A stretch of 64,000 bases of DNA from an uncultured Acetobacterium sp. Lineage in GTDB: Bacteria > Bacillota > Clostridia > Eubacteriales > Eubacteriaceae. The notes under the pieces were generated by a model. It saw only the letters and a list, made by a program, of their open reading frames with translations, was not told the origin of the DNA and did not search any database. The DNA lies in the NCBI RefSeq assembly GCF_963664135.1, contig NZ_OY760905.1, positions 124,001-188,000 of the forward strand, given 5' to 3'. Below, in pieces: positions 36,128-46,078 of the stretch. The translations under genes were made by a program, and so were the position numbers. Each line of letters opens with the position of its first letter. The first letter of the stretch is position 1.

Positions 36128-37660
36128 ATGGGATTATTGGACGTAGTAAATATAACACATTCGTTTGGCGATAAAATATTATACCAGGAGGCTTCCTTTG
36201 AACTGTTCAAAGGGGAGCACATGGGGATTGTCGGGCGAAATGGGACTGGGAAGACCACCCTGCTAAATACCTTGATTGGCGAAATTATTCCCGACGGCGG
36301 GGATATTCGCTGGCAAAAAGGCATTAAGGTTGGTTATCTGGATCAGCATGCCAAAATTGATCAGGACATAACGGTTTTTGACTATCTGAAAACTTCTTTT
36401 CATGAACTTTATGAAACAGAAGCCCAGCTGACAAAAATTTATGAAAATATGGGCAGCGACTGCAGCGAAAAAGCCATGAACCGAGCCGCAGATCTCCAGA
36501 GTTTACTGGAAAACTCTGGCTTTTATGAACTGGAAAGCCGCATTTTAAAAATTGCCGACGGTTTGGGGATTACCGCGCTGGGGATGGACAGCATTCTGGA
36601 AAAACTGAGCGGGGGACAGCGGGCCAAGGTCATCCTGGCTAAGCTACTGCTGGAAGAACCCAATGTGCTGCTTTTGGATGAGCCCACCAACTTTCTGGAT
36701 AAGGAACATGTGGAATGGCTGACCGATTATTTAAAAGCGTATGAGGGAACCTTTCTGGTGATTTCCCATGATTTTGATTTTCTGGACAAGATTACCACCT
36801 GTGTTTGCGATATTGAGTTCTGCACCATCAAAAAATACAGCGGCAACATTTCCAAGTTCATTGAGTTAAAAGGCCTGAGACGGGAAGGCTACATCCGAGA
36901 ATTTGAAGCGCAGAAAAAAGAAATTAAGAAATTCGAAGATTATATTTCCAAAAACAAGGCTCGAGCTTCTACCGCCAGTATGGCCAAAAGTCGGCAGAAA
37001 CAATTGGATAAAATTGATCGGATTCCACCACCGGAACTGGTGCCAAAACCTAATTTCCGATTTACCTCGCTGCATATTTCAGCTCAGCGATCCTTGAGTG
37101 CCAAAGATCTGGAAATCGGCTATGATTATCCGCTGTTAGGAAAACTTAATTTTAAAATTGAATCAGGTCAGAAAATCGTCATCACCGGGTTTAACGGGAT
37201 CGGCAAATCGACCTTGCTTAAAACCTTGGTTAAACAAATTCCGGCGATTTCCGGGAAATTTAAATTTGCCGATAACATCAAGGTTGGCTATTTCGAACAA
37301 GACCTCAATTGGGAATATCCGCAACAGAACCCCATCCAGGTGGTATCGGACGTTTATCCCAAGCTGTCTCAGAGCCAGTTGCGACGGTATCTGGCGCAGT
37401 GCGGTTTAAAGGCAAAGAGTATGCTCCAAGGGGTATCCACCTTGAGTGGTGGGGAACAGGCCAAGGTTAAAATCTGTATTCTGATGCTGACCCAGGCAAA
37501 CTTTTTAATTCTCGATGAACCGACAAACCATCTCGATGCCGATGCCAAAGAGGTATTAAAAAAAGAACTGATCAAATGGGAAGGCAGCCTGATTCTGGTA
37601 TCCCATGAGGCGTTGTTTTATGAAGATTGGGCCGATGCGATTATTAATATTGAGGGTTAA
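36128..37660 (+). CDS. ABC-F family ATPase (YfmM-like), translation factor or antibiotic-protection type
   Basis: 510 residues with two ABC cassettes and no membrane segments. Cassette 1 has Walker A GRNGTGKTT (about 38), signature LSGGQ (about 163) and Walker B LLLLDEPTNFLD (about 184). A Lys/Arg-rich linker (about 255-310) follows. Cassette 2 has GFNGIGKST (about 355), LSGGEQ (about 440) and LILDEPTNHLD (about 462). ABC-F proteins bind the ribosome E site; some protect it from antibiotics. The leader ORF and attenuator upstream suggest induction by ribosome inhibition. I chose ATG 36128 with AGGAGA 7 nt upstream; an in-frame ATG at 36068 adds a tail foreign to the family. Confidence 0.88.
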   Translation: MGLLDVVNITHSFGDKILYQEASFELFKGEHMGIVGRNGTGKTTLLNTLIGEIIPDGGDIRWQKGIKVGYLDQHAKIDQDITVFDYLKTSFHELYETEAQLTKIYENMGSDCSEKAMNRAADLQSLLENSGFYELESRILKIADGLGITALGMDSILEKLSGGQRAKVILAKLLLEEPNVLLLDEPTNFLDKEHVEWLTDYLKAYEGTFLVISHDFDFLDKITTCVCDIEFCTIKKYSGNISKFIELKGLRREGYIREFEAQKKEIKKFEDYISKNKARASTASMAKSRQKQLDKIDRIPPPELVPKPNFRFTSLHISAQRSLSAKDLEIGYDYPLLGKLNFKIESGQKIVITGFNGIGKSTLLKTLVKQIPAISGKFKFADNIKVGYFEQDLNWEYPQQNPIQVVSDVYPKLSQSQLRRYLAQCGLKAKSMLQGVSTLSGGEQAKVKICILMLTQANFLILDEPTNHLDADAKEVLKKELIKWEGSLILVSHEALFYEDWADAIINIEG

Positions 37661-37687
37661 CAGAGTTGTAATATAAAATCAAGCCAG

Positions 37688-37722
37688 AGGCGGTCCATTT
37701 TGTTTAAAATGGGCCGCTTTCA
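37688..37722 (+). terminator. Terminator after the ABC-F gene
   Basis: GCGGTCCATTTT / AAAATGGGCCGC stem with a GTTT loop, then TTTCACGTTT. Confidence 0.7.
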
Positions 37723-37814
37723 CGTTTCAGAATTTTTAAAGGATCAGCAATAAATAGTGCAATCATAATCGATTATACAATCATAATAAATAAGAAGATG
37801 TCTTTAAAAAAAAC

Positions 37815-37843
37815 TTAACATATGTAAAAAACCCGGCTATAAT
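37815..37843 (+). promoter_or_regulatory. Sigma-A promoter of the LuxR-type regulator
   Basis: TTAACA, 17-bp spacer, TATAAT, 67 bp before the GTG start at 37911. Confidence 0.75.
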
Positions 37844-37910
37844 AGAGTCATACAGTTTTATTTTTTAATTTAATTTAAATATTGAAATCAAATAATGAAA
37901 TGAGACATAC

Positions 37911-40394
37911 GTGAAAATACAATTTTTAAATAGAGAACGTATTAATGACATATTAGCCAATCGATACGATTATCCGCTGACCATCGTTGAAGCGCCCATG
38001 GGATATGGAAAAACAACCGCCGTCCGGAATTTTCTAGAAATAGCAGCGATTAAGCCCATTTGGATAACATTTCAACATGAGCGTGGTTTTATCGATTACT
38101 ACTGGAATAAGTTTTCGGACGAAGTCAGCAAGTATAATCATGTTAGTGGCGAGACATTAAAGCATCTTGGTTTTCCGGTGGATGTCCCCCAGATGGATCA
38201 GGTGGTATCGGTTTTAAGTGATATGGTTAACGATGATAAAATAGTGCTGGTGTTGGATGATTACCACCTGACCAATAGCGAACCGCTGAATCGCCTGGTG
38301 GAGTTAATTGTCTCTGAACGAATCGAAAATTTTCATCTTATCCTGATCACCAGAAATACGATTCATTTAAACAGTGCCGAATTGGTGGCAAAGGGGTTTT
38401 GCCAATTGATCACCCAGGATTTGCTGAAATTCACAGAAGCTGAAGTCCGGGATTATTGCCTGCTGATGATCGAAACAATATCCGATAAAGATCTGAAGAA
38501 AATTAGTGACTATGCCGGGGGATGGATCACCCTGACGTATATGCTGCTGCTCGGTCTCGAAAAAGGGATTCCGGTGGGGATGAATATGACCATTGACGAG
38601 CTGATCAACCAGACGCTTTTTAGTGTTTATGATGATGCGATTCAGAATTTTCTGATTGAACTGTCGATTATGGACACATTTACGGAAGATCAGGCGCAAT
38701 TTATTACCGGAGAAGAAAAGGCAAGCCTGATTCTAAGTCAGATCAAAAAGGAAAACTCCTTTATCTATTTTGATGAACTCAATAAAACCTATCAAATTCA
38801 TTATGTGCTGCTTGATTTTTTAAGAACAAAACAGCGCTTTTCGCTGGCAGAGCGACGCATCTTGTACAGTCGCTTGGGGGAATGGTATCTTGCTAAGATG
38901 GCGTTTCCCAAAGCTTATGCATATTTTAAACAGGCCAGAGACAATGAGCGCGTACTGCAACATCTTAACAATCCTGAAAATATCCGCAATGAACTCGCCG
39001 AATTTGATGGCTCTGCCGAGCTGTTTGCCAAAACACCGGTGGACGTATTGCACCAATATCCGCTCGCCTATTTGCAGCACATTCTTATTTCGCTGCTCCG
39101 GGGAAACGATGAAACAATGATCAGCTGCTGTCGACAGTTAGAAGAACTCGAACAATTTTTCCTGAATCAGGATGAGCGGGTCCGGACAGATAAAAACCGG
39201 ATGCTGGCGGAGATTAATATTGTCAGAAAGTTCACCTTCTTTAATCATCTTGAAGAGTCCACCGACAGAAATGATTTGATTATCGCGTTGCTAAATGGAG
39301 AGCAATCTTATATTATGCAGCGCGAAAACGAGTTTACTTTTGGCTCGCCGCACCTGTTATACAATTATTTCAGAGATCGGGGCGAATTTGAAACAACCAC
39401 AAAATTAATTATTAAAAAATTTCCGGTTTACCCCAGATACGCCAACGGCAATGGGACCGGATCGGAATACCTGGCCAGGGCGGAATTCGCGTTAGAAACC
39501 GGCAAATGGGCGGAAGCTGAATTAAACAGTGAAAAGGCGATTTATAAGGCCCGGACCAAAGATCAGCATAGCATTATCATTTGCGCCACCTTTAATTTAA
39601 TCCGGCTGATGATTTTACAGGGACATATCAACGATGCGCTCAACCGATTCCGGGAACTGGAAAAAGAAATCACCGAAGTCAGTAATCCTGTTTACAATAC
39701 GACGATTGATATTTGTAAGGGCTATCTCTATGCAAATCTGGATCAGGTTGAAAAAATCCCATTTTGGCTGCAAGTTGGTGATATGACGACGGCTGATCTT
39801 TTTTATCAGGGCGTCGCCTTTAATTACCTGGTTTATGGTAAGGCGGTGACTGCCTCACGGAATTTTGTGAAACTCGAAGTTCTGGCTGAAAGTTTTGTCG
39901 AGTATTTTTCACTCTATCATAACCAATTGGGGTTTATCCATAATGGGATCTTTGATGCCATTGCAAAATACCACCTCTATGGCATGGCAGCCGGGGTGAA
40001 CGCACTTGAGATGGCATTAGCGGAAGCCAGACCGGACGGTATTGTAATGCCTTTTGTGGAAAACGCAGTACATCTCATTGCGATGCTCAAGAATATTCTC
40101 GCTCGTCAACCGGAGGATGTTTTTGTCCAAAAACTGTTGTCATTTAGTAAAATTTATGTGCAGAGCCTGGAAAATGGTGAATTATTCAGGGTTAGTTTGA
40201 CTCAACGGGAACATGAAGTGTTATTACTGACCTCCAAGGGGTTAAAACGGGAAGAAATTGCCAACCGGTTGTATATTGCGCCCGGCACGGTCAAAACCCA
40301 TCTCCAGAATGTTTATCGAAAATTGGAAGTCAATGGTAAAAGTGCCGCGATCAAAACAGCTGTCAAAAATGGATTGTTAATATCAGAAAGGTAA
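37911..40394 (+). CDS. Large ATP-dependent LuxR-family regulator (MalT-like STAND protein)
   Basis: 827 residues. An N-terminal STAND NTPase has Walker A APMGYGKTT (about 28-36) and Walker B VLVLDDYHL (about 114). A long helical-repeat (TPR-like) sensor region (about 330-740) follows. The C-terminal LuxR HTH (about 763-825) reads LTQREHEVLLL and GTVKTHLQNVYRKLEV. MalT-type proteins bind an inducer and ATP, oligomerise and activate transcription. The inducer is unknown; the APC permease 5 bp downstream is a natural partner or target. The start is GTG with only a weak ribosome site. Confidence 0.85.
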   Translation: MKIQFLNRERINDILANRYDYPLTIVEAPMGYGKTTAVRNFLEIAAIKPIWITFQHERGFIDYYWNKFSDEVSKYNHVSGETLKHLGFPVDVPQMDQVVSVLSDMVNDDKIVLVLDDYHLTNSEPLNRLVELIVSERIENFHLILITRNTIHLNSAELVAKGFCQLITQDLLKFTEAEVRDYCLLMIETISDKDLKKISDYAGGWITLTYMLLLGLEKGIPVGMNMTIDELINQTLFSVYDDAIQNFLIELSIMDTFTEDQAQFITGEEKASLILSQIKKENSFIYFDELNKTYQIHYVLLDFLRTKQRFSLAERRILYSRLGEWYLAKMAFPKAYAYFKQARDNERVLQHLNNPENIRNELAEFDGSAELFAKTPVDVLHQYPLAYLQHILISLLRGNDETMISCCRQLEELEQFFLNQDERVRTDKNRMLAEINIVRKFTFFNHLEESTDRNDLIIALLNGEQSYIMQRENEFTFGSPHLLYNYFRDRGEFETTTKLIIKKFPVYPRYANGNGTGSEYLARAEFALETGKWAEAELNSEKAIYKARTKDQHSIIICATFNLIRLMILQGHINDALNRFRELEKEITEVSNPVYNTTIDICKGYLYANLDQVEKIPFWLQVGDMTTADLFYQGVAFNYLVYGKAVTASRNFVKLEVLAESFVEYFSLYHNQLGFIHNGIFDAIAKYHLYGMAAGVNALEMALAEARPDGIVMPFVENAVHLIAMLKNILARQPEDVFVQKLLSFSKIYVQSLENGELFRVSLTQREHEVLLLTSKGLKREEIANRLYIAPGTVKTHLQNVYRKLEVNGKSAAIKTAVKNGLLISER

Positions 40395-40399
40395 AATCG

Positions 40400-41788
40400 A
40401 TGTCTGGAGATCAGCTAAAAAAAGACAGCTTGAATGTTTTTCAAACAATTGCATTATCGGTGGCCATTATGGGTCCGTCGGCCTCCATTGCAATCACGGC
40501 GGGGATGATCGGATCCCAGGCAGGATCGTCGGTTCCGCTTGTTTTTTTGGTATCCCTGTTGATTGTCGGTTGTGTGGCGGTTTCGATTGTAAAGTTGAAC
40601 CAGACCTTTCCTTCAGCTGGCTCAGTTTACTATTTTGTTGAAAAAACATTGGGGCGTCGGGCCGGTTTTATTTCAGGATGGCTGATTGTGTTGGCCTATT
40701 TAGTCCTCAGTGTCAGCTGTATGATGGTATCCTGTGCCTATCTGCAGATCCTGCTGAGTATTTTTGGGGTAGGTATTCACTGGCTGTTCATCGGGCTGTT
40801 TTTAATGGGATTGATCTTTGCCCTGGCCCATAAGGATGCCGAAACAAGTACCTGGGTAATGCTGCTGATTGAAATAGTATCCATGGGGCTGATCTTATTA
40901 GTTGCCGGGATTATTCTGGTCAATTCTCAAAAGACCGCTGGCTTGAGCATGGTACCCTTTACCCTGGGGGACAACAATCTGTCATCATTGGGTTATGCAT
41001 CAGTTTTCGGATTTCTGGCCTTTGCCGGGTTTGAGGGCGCATCGGCGCTTGGCGACGAAAGCAAAAATCCGAAGGCGACCATTCCGCTGGCAATTACCAG
41101 CGGAATTATCATCACTGGAATTTTTTATGTGCTAGTTTCCTATGCTCAGGTGATTGGATTTGGCTTGACGTCCGAGGGAATGGCCGCTTTTACAAGCAGT
41201 AATTCACCACTGAGCGACCTGATTGCCAGATATCTGGGCACTGAGTTTTCAATTGTGATGTTGTTGTGTATGGCAGTATCTTTTTTCACCAGTACCCTGG
41301 GTTGTGTCAATGCCGGGGCCAGAGTACTGTTTACGATGAGTCGGGATGGGATGTTATGCCCGTCACTGGGTAGGGTTAATGAAAAAAACAATACTCCCTA
41401 TGTGGGATTGAACGTTTTTGTGGCTGCCATCACCATCATGATTGTGGTCAGTTTTCGTTTGGAGGCCATTCAATTGGCTGGTTATGCGGCCTTAACCGGC
41501 ACTCTGGCACTGCTGCTTTCTTATATCTTTACCTCAATTGGCGCGATGGTGTACTTCTATAAAAATCGCAGCTGGCGGGGCGGCCGCCTGATTCTGCCGG
41601 CAGTGGCGATTGTTGCCTTGACCGGGATCATTTTTGCCAATATTTACCCGGTTCCAGTGTTTCCGCAAAACCTGTTTAGCTACGGAGTGGTTATCTGGTT
41701 GGGAATCGGAATTATTTTAAGTCGGAATCAGGCAGACGCAATTGCCGCAGCCCCATCGATATCGGAGAACGAAAGTAATTTGAGCTGA
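40400..41788 (+). CDS. APC-superfamily amino acid/amine permease
   Basis: 462 residues, about twelve membrane helices. The first helix has the APC motif GPSASIAITAG, and helix 6 has FLAFAGFEGASALGDESKNPKATIP, a substrate-binding signature. It probably imports or exchanges an amino acid or polyamine; specificity cannot be read. It is co-transcribed with the MalT-like regulator, whose last codons contain its AAAGG ribosome site. A strong terminator follows. Confidence 0.85.
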   Translation: MSGDQLKKDSLNVFQTIALSVAIMGPSASIAITAGMIGSQAGSSVPLVFLVSLLIVGCVAVSIVKLNQTFPSAGSVYYFVEKTLGRRAGFISGWLIVLAYLVLSVSCMMVSCAYLQILLSIFGVGIHWLFIGLFLMGLIFALAHKDAETSTWVMLLIEIVSMGLILLVAGIILVNSQKTAGLSMVPFTLGDNNLSSLGYASVFGFLAFAGFEGASALGDESKNPKATIPLAITSGIIITGIFYVLVSYAQVIGFGLTSEGMAAFTSSNSPLSDLIARYLGTEFSIVMLLCMAVSFFTSTLGCVNAGARVLFTMSRDGMLCPSLGRVNEKNNTPYVGLNVFVAAITIMIVVSFRLEAIQLAGYAALTGTLALLLSYIFTSIGAMVYFYKNRSWRGGRLILPAVAIVALTGIIFANIYPVPVFPQNLFSYGVVIWLGIGIILSRNQADAIAAAPSISENESNLS

Positions 41789-41814
41789 TCAATCGCATTA
41801 AGTGAAGTGAACCC

Positions 41815-41860
41815 AAGACTTCTATATTACAGCTACCGGCTGTAATACAGAAGTCTTTTT
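41815..41860 (+). terminator. Terminator after the APC permease
   Basis: AAGACTTCT-TATTACAGC / GCTGTAATA-AGAAGTCTT stem with a short loop, then five T. Confidence 0.88.
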
Positions 41861-41970
41861 GTGTGGTAATACGGTATGAGAGAAAAGATTATTAACAGCA
41901 ATTTAGGGTATATCGTTTAATAGACATTGAATGGGGACGTTAAGTTGATGTTGATATGAAAGGAACGATC

Positions 41971-43158
41971 ATGAAAAAATTAATTAAAAACAATGTGAGC
42001 TGGGTTGGCAAAGTGGATTGGGAGCTACAGCAGTTTCATGGCAATGAATTTTCAACCAAGCATGGCTCGACCTACAATTCTTATTTAATTCAGGAAGAAA
42101 AGACGGTTTTAATCGACACGGTCTGGATGCCCTATGCTAAAGAATTTGTAGAAAATTTAGCCCAGGTAATCGACCTGAATGAGATCGACTATATTGTCGC
42201 CAATCATGGCGAAGTCGATCACAGCGGCGCCCTGCTGGAATTGATGGAACGAATTCCGGATGTGCCGATTTACTGTACTGAGAATGCTGTTAAGTCTTTA
42301 ACGGGTCAATATCATCAGGACTGGAACTTCAATGTGGTTAAAACCGGTGATAAGCTGGATGTGGGCAATGGCAAAGAACTGATCTTTGTGGAAATGCGGA
42401 TGCTCCACTGGCCGGACAGTATGGCCAGCTATCTGACCGGGGACAATATTTTATTTAGCAATGACGCTTTCGGTCAGCATTATGCCACCGAAAAACTGTT
42501 TAATAATCTGGTCGATCAATGCGATTTATTTAAAGAAGCGATGAAATACTATGCCAATATTCTGACCCCTTTTAGTGCCATCTTGCGAAAGAAACTGGAC
42601 GAAATTATTGCCTTTAATCTGACCATTGATATCATTGCCACCAGCCACGGTGTCATCTGGAATGACAATCCGATGCAAATCGTCGAAAAATATGCTCAGT
42701 GGGCCGGGGATTATCAGGAAAATCAGATTACCATTATCTATGACACGATGTGGAACGGCACAAAAAACCTGGCTGAAAAAATTGCTGACGGGATTGGTCT
42801 GACCGACCCGGATGTGGTCGTCAAAGTCTTCAATCTGTCAAAAAGCGATGCGAATGATCTGATTACCGAGGTCTTTAAATCAAAGACCGTGCTGATTGGT
42901 TCGCCGACCATTGGCGGCAGCATTCTCCACTCCATTGCCGGCTTTGTTCATCTGATGAAAGAGCTGAAGTTTAAAAACAAAAAAGCCGCCGCCTTTGGCT
43001 GCTACGGCTGGAGCGGCGAGTCCACTAAGGTGTTAAATGAATGGCTGACCGGTGCCGGCTTTGAAATCATCAATGAGGGTCTGCGGAATCAGTGGAACCC
43101 CGATGACGCCCAACAGGTAGCCGCCATCGACTTTGGCAAAGAAATCGCCAAAGCCTAG
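41971..43158 (+). CDS. FprA-type flavo-diiron protein (A-type flavoprotein)
   Basis: 395 residues. The N-terminal metallo-beta-lactamase-like diiron domain has HGEVDH near 79-84 and later ligands in MLHWPDSM and SNDAFGQH; the C-terminal flavodoxin domain begins TIIYDTMWNGTKNLAEKI (about 250). Family members reduce O2 to water or NO to N2O in anaerobes. AAAGGA lies 5 nt before the chosen ATG; an ATG five codons earlier is in frame but lacks a ribosome site. It lies next to asrABC and hcp, forming a detoxification neighbourhood. It has its own terminator. Confidence 0.92.
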   Translation: MKKLIKNNVSWVGKVDWELQQFHGNEFSTKHGSTYNSYLIQEEKTVLIDTVWMPYAKEFVENLAQVIDLNEIDYIVANHGEVDHSGALLELMERIPDVPIYCTENAVKSLTGQYHQDWNFNVVKTGDKLDVGNGKELIFVEMRMLHWPDSMASYLTGDNILFSNDAFGQHYATEKLFNNLVDQCDLFKEAMKYYANILTPFSAILRKKLDEIIAFNLTIDIIATSHGVIWNDNPMQIVEKYAQWAGDYQENQITIIYDTMWNGTKNLAEKIADGIGLTDPDVVVKVFNLSKSDANDLITEVFKSKTVLIGSPTIGGSILHSIAGFVHLMKELKFKNKKAAAFGCYGWSGESTKVLNEWLTGAGFEIINEGLRNQWNPDDAQQVAAIDFGKEIAKA

Positions 43159-43185
43159 AACCTGATTTGTAAATAATAAGCACAA

Positions 43186-43224
43186 AAAAATGACTTAATC
43201 TCGAAAGATTAGGTCGTTTTTGTT
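43186..43224. terminator. Bidirectional terminator between fprA-type gene and asrC
   Basis: AAAAATGACTTAATCT / AGATTAGGTCGTTTTT hairpin with a CGAA tetraloop, between convergent genes. Confidence 0.8.
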
Positions 43225-43239
43225 GGACTATTATAAAAA

Positions 43240-44208
43240 TCAATCGTAGTGAATGCCGCCCCAGTAGACTGGGCCATTGACGATGGTGCGGGGATCAAAC
43301 TCGACGCCTTCCAGGGCCCACTTTTTATATTCTGCAAAGCCGGTACGGTCAATGATGTAACCGATGTGTTCTTTGCCGCCGGGAGCCGTTCGGTCGATAT
43401 AGTGATTGACAAAACCATAGGTGTTTTTGACAATTTTAACAATTGCGTCTTCGGTAGCCCAAACCAGGAAGTCTTCGGCCAGCCGCGGATTTCGCTTGCC
43501 GGTACGGCCCATGATCACCAGTCGATAGTAGGTTTCCGGGCTGCGGGTCCAGGCCCGGGTGGGGCAGTTGATGACACATTCGCCACAACCGACACATTTT
43601 TCGGTGTTGCGGATAATCCGGTAATTTTCCACCGACAAGGCATCCACCGATTTTTTCTTGCAGGCTTTGACACAGGCCTGACAGCCCATACAACGATCTT
43701 TATCGTACTGTGGCTCAGTCATGCCGATGATCCCAAAATCATGCATCCGGGTTTTGATGCAGTCATTGGCACAGCCGGTGAAGGCTACCTTAAAATGAAG
43801 GTCATTGGGGAAGATTTCCTGCTCCATTTTCTTGGCAAAATTGGTGGTATTATAAGTGGCAAAAGGACAGGTATTGCTGCCGATACAGGCCGAAACATTC
43901 CGGGTGCCGGCGGAAGTATAGCCTTTGCCGGGAATTTCCTGATTGATCTCAAGTTTTTCAATAATTGGCTGGAGTAGGGCATTGACAGCGTCCATATCGC
44001 TATATTTGATGCCTGGGATTTCAAAGCCCTGACGGGTGGTTAAATGGATCCGGCCGTTGCCATAGGTTTCGGCAATGTTCTGGATCAATGGTAGCAGCTC
44101 GGCGGTTAATAAGCCCCCGGGAACCCGGACTCTGGAGGCGGTTTCCCCACGAACCTTGGTGACGCGATAAGCATTTTTCTTTATCTTCTTTGTATTCAGA
44201 TCTAACAT
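43240..44208 (-). CDS. asrC: Anaerobic sulfite reductase subunit C (siroheme/Fe-S)
   Basis: 322 residues. The sulfite/nitrite reductase fold contains the siroheme-[4Fe-4S] ligands in ACIGSNTCPF (about 108) and FTGCANDC (about 145). Two ferredoxin [4Fe-4S] motifs are inserted after it: CMGCQACVKAC (about 175) and CVGCGECVINC (about 205). AsrC reduces sulfite to sulfide using electrons from AsrB/AsrA. It is the last gene of asrABC, 10 bp after asrB. Confidence 0.95.
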   Translation of the reverse strand: MLDLNTKKIKKNAYRVTKVRGETASRVRVPGGLLTAELLPLIQNIAETYGNGRIHLTTRQGFEIPGIKYSDMDAVNALLQPIIEKLEINQEIPGKGYTSAGTRNVSACIGSNTCPFATYNTTNFAKKMEQEIFPNDLHFKVAFTGCANDCIKTRMHDFGIIGMTEPQYDKDRCMGCQACVKACKKKSVDALSVENYRIIRNTEKCVGCGECVINCPTRAWTRSPETYYRLVIMGRTGKRNPRLAEDFLVWATEDAIVKIVKNTYGFVNHYIDRTAPGGKEHIGYIIDRTGFAEYKKWALEGVEFDPRTIVNGPVYWGGIHYD

Positions 44209-44218
44209 GGCGCTCCTC

Positions 44219-45016
44219 CTAATCCTTTAAAAATTTTCCCTTGGTGTAATTAAAAACCGGGCCGTCCAGACAAATATAGGTATCATCAATTTTGCAGTGT
44301 CCACATTTACCGATCCCACAGCACATTTTTCGTTCCTGGGAGATCCAGATGTTTTCTTGCTTGAAGCCCACATTGAAAAGTTCGGTGATGGTGCATTTCA
44401 TCATCATCGGCGGGCCGACCACAATGCCGACGGCTTCATCCGAATGATTAATCGGGATATCGGGAATATACTGGGTAACCAGTCCGCATTTGCCGCAGTA
44501 GCCGTCTTCCGGAGTATCCACAGTCATGATGACGTTGATGTTCTTTTCCCATTCTTCGAAATCCTTTTTAAAGAGGACATCTTTAGGGGATTTAAAGCCA
44601 ACCAACAGGGTAAAGCCCTTGCAGTCTTCGGGATGAGCCGAAAAATAATCGACAATTCCTTTGACCGGTGAAAGACCGGTGCCGCCGGCGACCAGCAGAA
44701 TTTCTTTGCCCTTGTAGTTGGCAATGTCAAAGCCGTTGCCGTAGGGTCCCCGCAAGAACAGGCTATCGCCGACATAGTTTTCAAAGATCTCATCGGTAAC
44801 CTTGCCGACTTTACGGATCGTCAGATCCACCGTGCCATCGCCGATACCGCTGACCGAAATGGGGGCTTCCCCAAACTTGGGCAGCGATACCTCAAAAAAC
44901 TGTCCCGGTTTGACATCGCCGCTGTAGGTCATTCGGAAGGTAAACTCGATTTCGGTATGCTTGATCACATCGACGATTTCAGAAAGAAACGGAATATATG
45001 GATTAAGTTCAGTCAT
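44219..45016 (-). CDS. asrB: Anaerobic sulfite reductase subunit B (FAD/NAD, 2Fe-2S)
   Basis: 265 residues of the ferredoxin-NADP reductase/dihydroorotate dehydrogenase electron-transfer family. It has an FAD-binding barrel (about 20-100), an NAD-binding domain (VAGGTGLSPVKGI, about 110-122) and a C-terminal [2Fe-2S] cluster motif MCCGIGKCGHC (about 231). It passes NADH electrons to AsrC. Its ATG directly follows the asrA stop codon (TAAATG), with AAGGAGG inside the end of asrA. Confidence 0.95.
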   Translation of the reverse strand: MTELNPYIPFLSEIVDVIKHTEIEFTFRMTYSGDVKPGQFFEVSLPKFGEAPISVSGIGDGTVDLTIRKVGKVTDEIFENYVGDSLFLRGPYGNGFDIANYKGKEILLVAGGTGLSPVKGIVDYFSAHPEDCKGFTLLVGFKSPKDVLFKKDFEEWEKNINVIMTVDTPEDGYCGKCGLVTQYIPDIPINHSDEAVGIVVGPPMMMKCTITELFNVGFKQENIWISQERKMCCGIGKCGHCKIDDTYICLDGPVFNYTKGKFLKD

Positions 45017-46030
45017 TTAGTTTTCCTCCTTTGCAGCGTCATTGACCAAGGTATCCAGTTTATTGATGCAATTGGCAAAAGAAATATATTCGGGGCAGAC
45101 ATCGTCACAGCGGCCGCAACCGATACACATGTGGGTGCCAAAGCGACGTTTATAATCGTTAACCTTGTGCATGACCTTAAAGCGCATTCGCTGACCCTTG
45201 TCGTTTCGAAACGCATGTCCGCCAGCCATGTCGGTGTAGCCATCCACATGACAGGAAGCCCAAACCCGCCGTCGTTCGCCGGCTTTGCCGTTGTCAGTGT
45301 AGAAGATATCCTGCATCGTGAAACAGGTACAGGTGGGACAGACAAAGTTGCAGCGTCCACAGGCGATGCAGCGGTTGCCGTATTCTTCCCAGAATGGGGC
45401 GTCAAACAGGGTCTGCGGAACCGTTTCCGGGATCGTCACGACGGTATCATTGGCCGTAACCGAATCCGCAATCACCGGCGTTTGAGTTGCACCAGCCAGG
45501 GCGGTGTTCAGGACATCCCAATGGCTATCAACCAGCACGGTGTCGCCGTCAACCTTTAAATAAGCGTCGTAATCGTCACTTTTCTGAGTGCCCATGGAAA
45601 CACAGAAGCAGTTTTCAAAGGCGTTTTCGCAGCCCATCAGAATAAATTTGGTATTGTCCCGCAGCCGTTTATAATAAGTATCGATCGCACCGTTTTCCAG
45701 ATAAATGGTATCCATTCGTTTCAGGCCGTGCAGATCACAGTTGCGCAAAAACACAATCGCTCCCTTTTTAGGAGCATCTGCTTCTTTCATTTCATTTTCA
45801 GTAAAATAAAACAGTGTTTCAGAGATAGGAAGTAAGACCTCTTTAAAAGAGTAGTCCGATTTTTCAGCAAATTCGATTTCAGATAGCTCGGTGATTTCAC
45901 CATAACGGATCGTGTCAATGGCGGTAAAGGTGCCATCGCCGACAAACCGTTTGGGTGCATAGATAAGGTAGTCTTTTGATAAGTCAGAAAAAATAGCATT
46001 CATTTTTTCCGTTGTCGTTTGGTAACCCAT
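45017..46030 (-). CDS. asrA: Anaerobic sulfite reductase subunit A (two [4Fe-4S])
   Basis: 337 residues. The C-terminal half carries two ferredoxin-like cysteine groups: CIACGRCNFVCPTCTC (about 220) and CIGCGRCDDVCPEY (about 300). The N-terminal half is the AsrA-specific domain. It works with AsrB and AsrC in dissimilatory or detoxifying sulfite reduction. I chose ATG 46030 because AAGGAGG lies 8 nt upstream; a longer TTG-started reading covers that ribosome site. First gene of asrABC; its leader holds a strong hairpin (46079-46122). Confidence 0.94.
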   Translation of the reverse strand: MGYQTTTEKMNAIFSDLSKDYLIYAPKRFVGDGTFTAIDTIRYGEITELSEIEFAEKSDYSFKEVLLPISETLFYFTENEMKEADAPKKGAIVFLRNCDLHGLKRMDTIYLENGAIDTYYKRLRDNTKFILMGCENAFENCFCVSMGTQKSDDYDAYLKVDGDTVLVDSHWDVLNTALAGATQTPVIADSVTANDTVVTIPETVPQTLFDAPFWEEYGNRCIACGRCNFVCPTCTCFTMQDIFYTDNGKAGERRRVWASCHVDGYTDMAGGHAFRNDKGQRMRFKVMHKVNDYKRRFGTHMCIGCGRCDDVCPEYISFANCINKLDTLVNDAAKEEN

Positions 46031-46078
46031 AAACAAGTCCTCCTTCAAGTTTTTTGGTAATTGCTGCTAATAAAGATT

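Noticed and set aside
43249-43977. Long open frame on the plus strand opposite asrC (242 codons), with similar ones opposite asrB and asrA (44297-44671, 44957-45559)
   Set aside because: They lie wholly antisense to well-supported asr genes, have no ribosome sites and read as codon-bias shadows.
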